From Anaerolineaceae bacterium (GTDB lineage: Bacteria > Chloroflexota > Anaerolineae > Anaerolineales > Villigracilaceae): 17,706 nucleotides of DNA. The stretch spans positions 1-17,706 of the forward strand of contig BQMV01000134.1 in assembly GCA_022181005.1 (NCBI GenBank). The letters are read 5' to 3'. Position numbers and translations under genes: made by a program. The notes beneath the pieces were generated by a model. It was not told where the DNA came from and made no database searches. It was given only the letters and a program-made list of their open reading frames with translations. Positions 1-6,900 of the stretch are shown piece after piece. Numbering within the stretch: the first letter of the stretch is position 1; each line of letters begins with the position of its first letter.

Positions 1-324
1 AGAACCGTTTACGCGGTTTCGGCTGTGGAAAGTTCCAGTTAGATTGAGCGAACTCGATCTCGGCGTGAGAAGCGCTGAATCGAGTTAATCCGCCAGGCGA
101 GGGGTTAAGTCACCGGCGACGAACAGGTTGTGGGGGCGAAGTCAGATTATGATTTAAGGTATACATGGCATTGACTTCTTGAAATAACTCCCAAAACAGG
201 GGAGGTTCACGCTCAAATATCTAGAGTAGTCCAACCAAAACCGCTATGCGGCGGAAATTCGCAAGCAATCCTTACGGATTGCCTCCATTATACATGATTT
301 CTTAAGATTCGGCGAGGCAATTTC
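1..324. other. Gene-free, hairpin-rich stretch, unidentified
   Basis: No reading frame here looks like a gene; the only edge-touching plus frame stops near position 89. Several inverted repeats are visible: AACCG/CGGTT at 3-18, an 8-bp pair AACTCGAT/ATCGAGTT at 51-58 and 79-86, CTCCC/GGGAG at 188-204, CCGC/GCGG at 241-251, and a perfect 7-bp GCAATCC/GGATTGC at 265-282 with a TTAC loop. A TATAAT hexamer reads on the minus strand at 292-287, directly upstream of that last hairpin, so a minus-strand transcript running off the left edge is possible. I looked for signatures of tmRNA, RNase P RNA, SRP RNA and tRNA on both strands and found none. It could be an unrecognised structured RNA, a decayed gene or repeat debris. 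Confidence 0.35.
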
Positions 325-615
325 TCACCGAGGAGCGGCGCGCATCCAATCTTTATAACGCGCCGCAATCGGGAGGAAAACGATCAGCGCGATTACGCCG
401 CCCATTGCAACGATGCCGTTTGTCGAGCCGATCTCAGACAATTCCTCAGACGCAGGCGTAAGCGTCGCCTGTTGCACCAGCGCGGCGCCAGCGATATTGG
501 ACTGTTGCGACGCTTGCGAGGATTGGATCGCGGCGATTTGCGCAAACGCTGTAATTACTAAAGCCAACAGCAATGCAATAACCGCCATATATAAACGCCT
601 TGTCAAACTTTTCAT
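325..615 (-). CDS. Small two-helix membrane protein, unknown function
   Basis: This 96-residue protein has a basic N-terminus (KSLTRR), a hydrophobic stretch at about 9-28, a Gln/Ser/Ala-rich linker at about 29-62, and a second hydrophobic helix at about 66-84 followed by a basic tail (RYKDWMR). It is either a double-pass membrane protein or a secreted signal peptide plus one anchor. I recognise no family. It is divergent from the actA operon, separated by 219 bases. The ATG has no Shine-Dalgarno, but a TATACT -10-like hexamer lies at 630-625, putting the predicted transcript start only a few bases before the ATG, as for a leaderless message. Overlapping frames on the other strand give low-complexity Cys/Ala peptides and look like shadows. 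The signal-like start plus second helix make this frame the most protein-like. Confidence 0.6.
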   Translation of the reverse strand: MKSLTRRLYMAVIALLLALVITAFAQIAAIQSSQASQQSNIAGAALVQQATLTPASEELSEIGSTNGIVAMGGVIALIVFLPIAARYKDWMRAAPR

Positions 616-624
616 AGACGCTTA

Positions 625-630
625 AGTATA
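625..630 (-). promoter_or_regulatory. Candidate -10 box for the small membrane protein
   Basis: TATACT reads on the minus strand ten bases upstream of the ATG at 615. No good -35 is seen at 16-18 bp. Transcription starting 6-7 bases downstream would leave a leader of about 3 bases, consistent with the lack of a Shine-Dalgarno. Confidence 0.35.
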
Positions 631-763
631 TCATGCGGCAAAAATGGCAGAGCCTCTCAGTGCCGCGCCAGCCATGCCTCAGTTGTCCTTCTGCGGTCTT
701 TTATAGGTTATAATCTCGCTTCGTCAATTATGCCTTCGTTGCTGATATATCTCTAATACAACG

Positions 764-792
764 TTTACAAAAAGGTAATGATTGAGTAAAAT
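764..792 (+). promoter_or_regulatory. Predicted promoter of the act operon
   Basis: TTTACA (764-769), a 17-bp spacer and TAAAAT (787-792) each match the housekeeping-sigma consensus at five of six positions. Transcription would start near 799, giving a leader of about 36 bases that carries the AGGAG of actA. A TATAAT further upstream (709-714) has no properly spaced -35, so I prefer this one. Confidence 0.6.
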
Positions 793-793
793 C

Positions 794-809
794 GCGTGAT
801 ATTTCACGC
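794..809. promoter_or_regulatory. Perfect dyad overlapping the act transcription start
   Basis: GCGTGA-TATT-TCACGC is a perfect inverted repeat with 6-bp arms. It begins two bases after the predicted -10 and covers the predicted start of transcription, the usual position of a repressor operator. The N4 spacing does not match a CRP site (GTGA-N6-TCAC) or an FNR site (TTGAT-N4-ATCAA). It could instead be a 5' hairpin of the leader RNA. Confidence 0.45.
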
Positions 810-834
810 ATAGATCATCGTACCAGGAGCATGC

Positions 835-1389
835 ATGATCCGAAAATTCTTTAAATGGGCGTTCAGCCCAATGGGGCGAATCGCGGTTGCTATCGCGATT
901 CTTTCCTTGTTTAGCCTTGCCGCATACGGCTTATACCAAACCCAGCAAGCCCCCGAGCAACCGATCCAATTTACGCACAAGTTGCACGTTGGGCTGGGGA
1001 TTCAATGCCTCTATTGCCATCCCGGCGCCCTGCGCGGACCTTCGCCCGGCTTGCCGACCATCAGCAAATGCTGGGGTTGCCATCAGCAAATCGCCAAGAC
1101 GCAAACCAGCGCGCTATTAAAGCCAATGGTCGAAGCCATGGATAAAGGCGTGGGCTTTACCTGGGTTCCAGTCGCGCAAGTGCCGGACTTTGTCCATTTT
1201 ACCCACCGGCCTCATGTAGCGGCAGGCTTAAACTGTGAGAACTGTCACGGCGATATGACGCAAGTCACAATCGCCGTCAACCCGCAGGTTATGAATATGG
1301 GCTGGTGTTTAAGTTGCCACAAAGAAAGAGCGGCTGGCGACAAAGAAAAACTCACCAAACTCACCGACTGCGGAACCTGTCATTATTAA
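835..1389 (+). CDS. actA: ACIII subunit ActA, pentahaem cytochrome c
   Basis: This 184-residue protein has one N-terminal membrane helix (about 15-33) and five CxxCH haem-c motifs, at residues 58-62, 79-83, 134-138, 158-162 and 179-183. Extra histidines at 48, 51, 121, 124 and 127 are candidate distal ligands for bis-His haems. The layout matches the pentahaem ActA of Alternative Complex III and the multihaem QrcA of the Qrc complex. It should sit on the outer face of the membrane, take electrons from the iron-sulfur chain of ActB2 and pass them to the monohaem cytochromes. The start at 835 has AGGAG five bases upstream; the out-of-frame ATG at 831 is not used. It is the first gene of a seven-gene operon, with actB1 23 bases downstream. 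It is shorter than some ActA proteins, but all five haem sites are present. Confidence 0.9.
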   Translation: MIRKFFKWAFSPMGRIAVAIAILSLFSLAAYGLYQTQQAPEQPIQFTHKLHVGLGIQCLYCHPGALRGPSPGLPTISKCWGCHQQIAKTQTSALLKPMVEAMDKGVGFTWVPVAQVPDFVHFTHRPHVAAGLNCENCHGDMTQVTIAVNPQVMNMGWCLSCHKERAAGDKEKLTKLTDCGTCHY

Positions 1390-1412
1390 ACCGGGCAAAA
1401 AAGGAAAATTCC

Positions 1413-3608
1413 ATGAGCGAAAAAATTACCCGGCGTAACTTCCTCAAACTCACTACGGCAGGCGCGGCAACCGCCGCCATCATGACCGGTTGCGGCCCCG
1501 CTTCGCGTTATGTAACGCGCGAACCGTATGTCAAAATGCCGGAATATACATACAACGGTTTGAGCACCTATTACGCCACCACATGTCGCGAGTGCGCGGC
1601 AGGCTGCGGCATCATCGTCCGCACCATGCAAGGTCGCGCTATTAAAGTAGAAGGCAATCCGCAAAATCCCATCAACCTCGGCAAGACCTGCGCGCGCGGG
1701 CAAGCGACGCTGCACGGTCTCTACAACCCCGACCGCGTAGAAAACCCCGTCCGACAGGGACGCTCGGCGCCGCAATTATCTACCGCCCAAGTTTCATGGG
1801 ACGAAGCCATTCAAACCGTCTCCGATGCGTTAAGCAAAACCAACGCTTCCGAAGTCGCTTTCTTAATGGGAACAGCGCCCGATCATCTCTTCGACCTTGT
1901 ATCCGATCTCGCCGACGCGATCGGCGCGCCCGCCCCGCTCCGCTTCAGCGCATTAAGTATGTTCGAAGCGCAAGCAACATTAAGTAAAGCGGCTGAAGAC
2001 CTGCTCGGGCAAGCGGGGCTTCCATTCTTCGATATATCGAATGCCGATGTCGTCGTCTCCTTCGGCGCCAACTTCCTCGAAACCTGGCTCTCGCCAGTCG
2101 CCTACACGCGCGGTTACGCAAAGATGCGGCGCAGCAGACCGAGGACGCGCGGCTACATGGTCCATTTCGAAACGCAAATGTCGCAGACCGCCGCCAAAGC
2201 CGACGAATGGATTCCACTTCTACCCGGAACGGAAGGATTGGTCGCGCTCGCTCTCGGAAAACTCGTCGCCCAACTTAAAGGAATTTCCGCGCCGCGCGCG
2301 TTCGCCAGCGTAAACGTTCAACAAGTCGTAGAAACCTCGGGCGTTTCTATGGAACAACTGACGCGCGTCGCCGAATTGATCGCCGAATCGCACGCACCGC
2401 TCGCCATCCCCGGCGGACAGGCGCTCGGTCAAAGCAATGGACTCGCTGCCGCTGAAGCGATTCTCGCTCTCAACGCGCTCGCAGACAACTTCGGGCAGCC
2501 CGGCGGCGTATTGCTTTCGCCGCTCGCTCCCAACTCAGGCGCTCACCGCCGTCCCGCCAACGCGCAGGAAATGTCCGACCTCGTCGCAAAGATGAAGAGC
2601 GGAAAAATCAAAGTCCTATTCATTCACGGTGTAAACCCGCTGTTCGAACTGCCTCAATCGTTTGGCTTTGCAGAAGCGCTCCACGCGACGCCGACTGTGA
2701 TCTCGTTCGCGACTTTCCCCGACGAAACCGCGCTCGCATCCGATTACATCTTCCCCGATCATCACGGATTGGAATCATGGGGTTACCAACGCTCGCAGAC
2801 TGGCGTTATGCAATCGGTCCTTTCAGGCTCGCAACCGGTCGTAGCGCCGAACTATAATACCCGCGCCACCGCAGACGTATTCATCGAAGCCGCGCGGCTG
2901 GCTGGCGGCAAGTTCGCGCAAGCGTTGCCATTCGCAGATGAGGTGGAATTCATCCAAAGCAAGATTGAAAATCTCATCGCCCGTACAGACGGATCTTTTA
3001 TCGCGCCAGAGATCAACGCCTTCTCAGCCTACTTCCAACAACACGGCGGCTGGTGGGCGTCGTCCGCCGAAAGCGACTCGCTCTCTGCGGCGAACGCGCT
3101 CGGTAAGAGCTTAAACGTCTCAAGCGTCGCCGCATCCATCGGCGAAAACGAGTTCTTCTTCCTGCCCTTCGTATCGCCCACATTAGGCGAAGCGGGCGCA
3201 AACAAGCCCTGGTTGCAAGAACTGCCCGACCCCACAACAACCGTCATGTGGAACACATGGGTCGCCATGAACCCTGAAACCGCGCGCGAACTAGGCATCG
3301 AAAACGATGACGTTGTGCGCATCGTGAGCGAAGCCGGAAGCGTGGAAGCGCCTGTGTACAAATATCCCGCTATCCACCCGAACGCAGTCGCCATGCCGTT
3401 TGGGCAAGGGCATACCGCGTACGGACGTTTCGCCGCAGGGCGCGGCGCCAACCCTACCGACGTTCTCGCGCCGTCCTTCAATGAGGCGGGCGATCTCGCA
3501 TTCGCAGGTATGAAAGTTCGCATCGAAAAAACTGGGAAACAACAACCTCTGTCCCGCCTCGAAAGCCGCATCGGCGTATATGGCGAGGGCATGTACGAGG
3601 AGAAATAA
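1413..3608 (+). CDS. actB1: ACIII subunit ActB1, Tat-exported molybdopterin-oxidoreductase-like
   Basis: This 731-residue protein starts at 1413 (AAGGAAA five bases upstream); a longer in-frame extension back to 1305 would overlap actA and lacks a signal. The N-terminus is a twin-arginine signal (TRRNFLK at 6-12) ending in a possible lipobox cysteine (Cys27, MTGC). A complete Cx2Cx3Cx27C motif (Cys58, 61, 65, 93), the [4Fe-4S] motif of the molybdopterin oxidoreductase family, follows. The rest resembles that fold, including a C-terminal molydopterin-dinucleotide-binding-like domain. In ACIII the equivalent B1 domain carries no molybdenum and is usually fused to the ferredoxin domain B2; here B2 is the next gene. 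Lengths of 731 plus 261 add up to about the usual 1,000 residues. It is probably structural, exported folded together with ActB2. Confidence 0.9.
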   Translation: MSEKITRRNFLKLTTAGAATAAIMTGCGPASRYVTREPYVKMPEYTYNGLSTYYATTCRECAAGCGIIVRTMQGRAIKVEGNPQNPINLGKTCARGQATLHGLYNPDRVENPVRQGRSAPQLSTAQVSWDEAIQTVSDALSKTNASEVAFLMGTAPDHLFDLVSDLADAIGAPAPLRFSALSMFEAQATLSKAAEDLLGQAGLPFFDISNADVVVSFGANFLETWLSPVAYTRGYAKMRRSRPRTRGYMVHFETQMSQTAAKADEWIPLLPGTEGLVALALGKLVAQLKGISAPRAFASVNVQQVVETSGVSMEQLTRVAELIAESHAPLAIPGGQALGQSNGLAAAEAILALNALADNFGQPGGVLLSPLAPNSGAHRRPANAQEMSDLVAKMKSGKIKVLFIHGVNPLFELPQSFGFAEALHATPTVISFATFPDETALASDYIFPDHHGLESWGYQRSQTGVMQSVLSGSQPVVAPNYNTRATADVFIEAARLAGGKFAQALPFADEVEFIQSKIENLIARTDGSFIAPEINAFSAYFQQHGGWWASSAESDSLSAANALGKSLNVSSVAASIGENEFFFLPFVSPTLGEAGANKPWLQELPDPTTTVMWNTWVAMNPETARELGIENDDVVRIVSEAGSVEAPVYKYPAIHPNAVAMPFGQGHTAYGRFAAGRGANPTDVLAPSFNEAGDLAFAGMKVRIEKTGKQQPLSRLESRIGVYGEGMYEEK

Positions 3609-3611
3609 ATC

Positions 3612-4397
3612 ATGCAAATGACCGTTGATCTAAACCGTGTCGGCGCAAAAGGCGCGATTGCGGAAGCGGCGGAGGGCAAATGGGGAATGTCCATTGACCG
3701 CGACCTGTGCACAGGCTGCCAGGCGTGCGTCGCCGCATGCGCGATGGAAAACAACATCTCATTCGTCGGCGAAGAAGATGCCGGGTATGGGCGTACGCAA
3801 CATTGGATCCGTATTGAACGCTTCTGGGAAGGCGCGTACCCTAATGTCAAAATAGCTGGCGGCTATCAGCCTATGATGTGTCAGCAATGCGGGCACGCGC
3901 CCTGCGAGCCGGTCTGCCCGGTCTTCGCTACGCCGCACAGCGACGCCGAACAACTCAACTTACAAGTGTATAACCGTTGTATCGGAACGCGCTACTGCGC
4001 GAACAACTGTCCGTATCAGGCGCGCTCGTTCAACTGGCGCGATTACCACACCATGCCTGAGCGCGGCAACATGGTGAACGGGAAACTTGTCTTCCCGTTG
4101 CACAACCAATTCAACCCCGATGTAACCGTGCGCCGCCGCGGCGTAATGGAAAAATGCACCTTCTGCATTCAACGCATCCACAAAGCGCAAGACAAAGCAA
4201 AATCAGAGGGACGCGAAGTGATGGACGGCGAATTCGCCCCTGCTTGCGCGCAAGCCTGCCCCGCAGATGCGATCACCTTCGGACGCATCGACCACAAAGA
4301 CAGTCTCGTCAGCCAGCGCTCTAACGAAGGGCGCGGCGTAAAACATCTCGAAGATCTCAACACCCTCCCGCGTGTTACTTACCTTAAGGAAGGATAA
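3612..4397 (+). CDS. actB2: ACIII subunit ActB2, four-cluster ferredoxin
   Basis: This 261-residue protein carries the iron-sulfur electron wire between the quinol site of ActC and the haems of ActA. Fifteen cysteines fall in ferredoxin groups: 33/36/39/43, 90/93/98/102, 123/129/133, 182/185 and 212/216. Fifteen ligands are exactly what three [4Fe-4S] and one [3Fe-4S] cluster need, the set known for ActB. NRCIGTRYCANNCPYQ is very like canonical ACIII sequences. It has no export signal of its own, so it probably crosses the membrane attached to Tat-targeted ActB1. The ATG is three bases after the actB1 stop, with GAGGAG inside the end of actB1, so translation is likely coupled. An ATG two codons later (3618) is worse spaced. 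Confidence 0.93.
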   Translation: MQMTVDLNRVGAKGAIAEAAEGKWGMSIDRDLCTGCQACVAACAMENNISFVGEEDAGYGRTQHWIRIERFWEGAYPNVKIAGGYQPMMCQQCGHAPCEPVCPVFATPHSDAEQLNLQVYNRCIGTRYCANNCPYQARSFNWRDYHTMPERGNMVNGKLVFPLHNQFNPDVTVRRRGVMEKCTFCIQRIHKAQDKAKSEGREVMDGEFAPACAQACPADAITFGRIDHKDSLVSQRSNEGRGVKHLEDLNTLPRVTYLKEG

Positions 4398-4400
4398 CTT

Positions 4401-5846
4401 ATGGCTGTCTTGTCCAAATATTTGCCCGGCGCAAAAAAAGCGCGCGAAGATCACTTCGAGAAAGACGATCCGCGCCAATACTTGATGCACGATCCCATCC
4501 CTCGCGGTCAAATGAACGAGATGGTGATGGAATCTATGCATGCCACCTCATGGAAATTCTGGATGGTATTCGGCATCCTAAGCGTCTTAGTCGCCGTCTG
4601 CTTCTTCTATGCCTGGGGCTACATGATCGCCGAAGGCTTGTGGGTGGCTGGCGTTATGCGCCCCGCCTACTGGGGCATTTTCCTCGTCAATACCGTGTTC
4701 TGGATCGGCATCAGTCACGCTGGAACGTTCATCTCCGCGATCTTGCGCGTGTTCAAAGCGGAATTTCGACGTCCGTTCACTCGCGCAGCGGAACTAATGA
4801 CTACCTTCGGCTTGATTCAGGCTGGCGCGAGCATCTTCATGCACCTGGGACGCGTCTGGCTTTCTTACTGGATGTTCCCCCTCCCCAATCAACGCGAGCT
4901 GTGGCCCAATTTCCACTCGCCCCTCATGTGGGACCTGCTGGCAATCACCACATACGTCCTCGGCAGCACGATGTACTTATACCTGCCGCTCATCCCCGAT
5001 CTTGCTATGGCGCGCGACCGCTCGACCGGCTGGCGGAAAACCTTCTATCGCATTCTGGCTCTCGGTTTCCGCGGCACAGAAGGCGAATGGCGACATCTTC
5101 ACACCGCGATGAACTTCTTCGCGTTCGCCATCATCCCGGTCATGTTCTCGGTGCATACCATCGTTTCCTGGGACTTCGCCATGGCGATGCGCCCGGGCTG
5201 GTCTTCCTCTGTATTTGGACCTTACTTCGTCCTCGGCGCGCTCCATTCCGGCATGGGCGCGGTAGCGATCGTTCTGTTTATCATGCGTTATACGATGAAA
5301 CATATGGACTATTTCATCCGCAAAGAACACTTCGACGCGCTCGGCAAACTTATGATGATGGTATCGTTCACCTATGCGTACTTCATCTTTAACGATTACA
5401 TCATCCAATGGTACGGCGGCAATCTGGCGACCGACAACCTCTTACATTGGTTGGAAGAAGGTCCCATGTCGTGGATGTTCTATCAGATGATCCTATTCAA
5501 TATCGTGATTCCTTTTGCCGTACTCTGGATACCTAAAGTTCGTCAAACTCCTTGGCTGCTCGCCGTCGTGGGGCTCTTGATCAACATCGGTATGTACTGG
5601 GAACGCTACATTATTATCCCGGTCATGCTTACGATCAATAACATGCCTTTCACATGGAAGTTATACGAACCGCGCATTGAGATTTACCTAACCATCGGCA
5701 CATTCGCGCTCTTCCTGCTGTTCTATATGGCTGCCTCGCGCCTGATCCCGCTCATCCCCGTTTGGGAAGTTCAAGAAGGGCAAATGGCGCACACCATGCG
5801 CAAGATCGGCAAAGCAAATGTTTCGACGATCAGCGACTTTGAATAA
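4401..5846 (+). CDS. actC: ACIII subunit ActC, NrfD-type quinol-site protein
   Basis: This 481-residue polytopic membrane protein of the NrfD/PsrC family has about 50 soluble N-terminal residues and then roughly ten hydrophobic segments. The segment containing ISHAGTFISAIL and the following MHLGR motif match the helices that form the menaquinol pocket and proton path in ActC. It should oxidise menaquinol on the outer side and hand electrons to ActB2. The length and N-terminal extension fit ActC better than the shorter ActF. It begins four bases after the actB2 stop, with AGGA six bases before the ATG. It is the only NrfD-family gene in the operon, whereas canonical ACIII has two (ActC and ActF). 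Confidence 0.92.
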   Translation: MAVLSKYLPGAKKAREDHFEKDDPRQYLMHDPIPRGQMNEMVMESMHATSWKFWMVFGILSVLVAVCFFYAWGYMIAEGLWVAGVMRPAYWGIFLVNTVFWIGISHAGTFISAILRVFKAEFRRPFTRAAELMTTFGLIQAGASIFMHLGRVWLSYWMFPLPNQRELWPNFHSPLMWDLLAITTYVLGSTMYLYLPLIPDLAMARDRSTGWRKTFYRILALGFRGTEGEWRHLHTAMNFFAFAIIPVMFSVHTIVSWDFAMAMRPGWSSSVFGPYFVLGALHSGMGAVAIVLFIMRYTMKHMDYFIRKEHFDALGKLMMMVSFTYAYFIFNDYIIQWYGGNLATDNLLHWLEEGPMSWMFYQMILFNIVIPFAVLWIPKVRQTPWLLAVVGLLINIGMYWERYIIIPVMLTINNMPFTWKLYEPRIEIYLTIGTFALFLLFYMAASRLIPLIPVWEVQEGQMAHTMRKIGKANVSTISDFE

Positions 5847-5858
5847 TGGAGCATTATT
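5842..5858 (+). promoter_or_regulatory. Hairpin with the actD ribosome-binding site in its loop
   Basis: AATAATG-GAG-CATTATT is a perfect inverted repeat with 7-bp arms and a 3-base loop. It spans the actC stop codon (5844-5846), contains the GGAG of actD and ends exactly before the actD ATG. Ribosomes finishing actC would open it, so it may couple or set ActD translation. Confidence 0.4.
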
Positions 5859-6380
5859 ATGGCTGATATCACCCTTCTAGCGCTTTTTGAAGATATTGAC
5901 CCCGCTGCAGACGCGATCGAGAAGCTTCGCCACATGGGCGTCACAGACGATCGCATCAACGTCCTCTCCGGCGCGCCAATTCCGTACAAAATGCTCGGTC
6001 GCCCGCATCCGCACACGAACGTCTCGAAACTATCGCTGGGCGGCGCGATCGCCGGCGCATTATTCGGCTTATTCCTCAACTTTGGAACGCCAAATATGTA
6101 CTACGTTCCGGTCGGCGGACAATATATCACGCCGATCCCGCCGGGCTTAATCGTCCTCTTCGAGATGACCATGCTCTTCGCCCTGCTCGCCACATTCCTC
6201 GGCGTATTCCTCGACAGCTACTTTCCCAACTATCGTCCGATGGAATACACACCCGAAATCAGCGACGGAAAGATCGGCATATTCTTCAAGTGCGCGGAAA
6301 ATGAACAAACCAAAATCGCAGACGCGCTCGGCGTTCTAGGCGCCGAAACGATCAAGCCTGTGGAGGCGCAACAACTATGA
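5859..6380 (+). CDS. actD: ACIII subunit ActD (DUF3341 family)
   Basis: This 173-residue protein has an N-terminal soluble alpha/beta part (about 1-55, beginning ADITLLALFED, which resembles a small ACT-like fold), two membrane helices (about 59-76 and 95-118) and a soluble C-terminal part. That arrangement, its position between actC and actE, and motifs such as LGGAIAG and FFPNYRPM-like (YFPNYRPME) fit the DUF3341/ActD family. ActD is a scaffold subunit of ACIII with no known cofactor. This gene is one of the two markers that separate the operon from a Qrc operon, which lacks it. Its last bases overlap the start of actE (ATGA). Confidence 0.88.
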   Translation: MADITLLALFEDIDPAADAIEKLRHMGVTDDRINVLSGAPIPYKMLGRPHPHTNVSKLSLGGAIAGALFGLFLNFGTPNMYYVPVGGQYITPIPPGLIVLFEMTMLFALLATFLGVFLDSYFPNYRPMEYTPEISDGKIGIFFKCAENEQTKIADALGVLGAETIKPVEAQQL

Positions 6381-6889
6381 GACTTTTGAAACAATTATTT
6401 TGGGTTCTTCTCACGCTTGGCATTTTACTAGGCGCCACCGAACTCTTTCTATACGACGTCATCAAAATAGATTGGGTCAGTTTCATGGAGATCCAGCCGA
6501 CATATAAACAAATGGAAAATCCGCTCCCGGTCCCGGCGCGCTCCATTCCCGTAGAAGGCGCGATCGCCATCCCCGGCATGGGCATGCCCCTAAACCCCAC
6601 CGTCGCCGACGCGGCATCCATCCAACGCGGAGCCGAACTGTTCGCGATTAATTGTCAGATGTGCCATGGCGTCGCCGGAGACGGCAACGGATCTGTCGCT
6701 CCGTTCTTGATCCGATTCAAACCCGCTAATCTCACAACAGACGTAGCGCAATCCAAAGAAGACGGTTCGCTCTTCTTGACCATCTCTAACGGCATCGAGG
6801 GCCGCATGCCAGCCTTGAATGAAAACCTCACGGTTTCTGAACGCTGGGACGTGGTCAATTTTCTACGCACGTTGAAAGCCGAAAAATAG
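6377..6889 (+). CDS. actE: ACIII subunit ActE, membrane-anchored monohaem cytochrome c
   Basis: This 170-residue protein has an N-terminal helix (about 7-25) that acts as signal anchor, then a cytochrome c domain with one CQMCH haem site (Cys93, Cys96, His97) and Met144 in GRMPAL as the likely sixth ligand. No lipobox is seen. This is the class-I cytochrome c architecture of ActE, which receives electrons from ActA and passes them towards a terminal oxidase or soluble carrier. It overlaps actD by four bases (ATGA), a sign of translational coupling. The N-terminal extension between anchor and haem (about 26-80) is proline-rich. Confidence 0.88.
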   Translation: MRLLKQLFWVLLTLGILLGATELFLYDVIKIDWVSFMEIQPTYKQMENPLPVPARSIPVEGAIAIPGMGMPLNPTVADAASIQRGAELFAINCQMCHGVAGDGNGSVAPFLIRFKPANLTTDVAQSKEDGSLFLTISNGIEGRMPALNENLTVSERWDVVNFLRTLKAEK

Positions 6890-6900
6890 GACAGCCCGCC

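Noticed and set aside
1..292. tmRNA, RNase P RNA, SRP RNA or tRNA
   Set aside because: None of the conserved core sequences of these RNAs is present on either strand.
413..625. Cys-rich 70-residue plus-strand frame
   Set aside because: It is opposite the small membrane protein; it lacks a ribosome-binding site and its Cys/Ala pattern follows from the complementary codons.
709..714. TATAAT as the act promoter
   Set aside because: The nearest -35-like hexamer (TTGTCC) is 20 bp away, and a better pair lies at 764-792.
1305..1412. In-frame N-terminal extension of ActB1
   Set aside because: It lies inside actA, would bury the twin-arginine signal, and a good ribosome-binding site stands before the ATG at 1413.
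3029..3850. 273-codon open frame on the minus strand
   Set aside because: It overlaps actB1 and actB2, which have clear motifs. The translation is low-complexity and Pro/Ser/Arg-rich, with no domain; long antisense frames are expected in GC-rich codon usage.
4550..5392. 280-codon open frame on the plus strand
   Set aside because: It is a +1/+2 frame shadow of actC, rich in Arg and His with no membrane segments or motifs.
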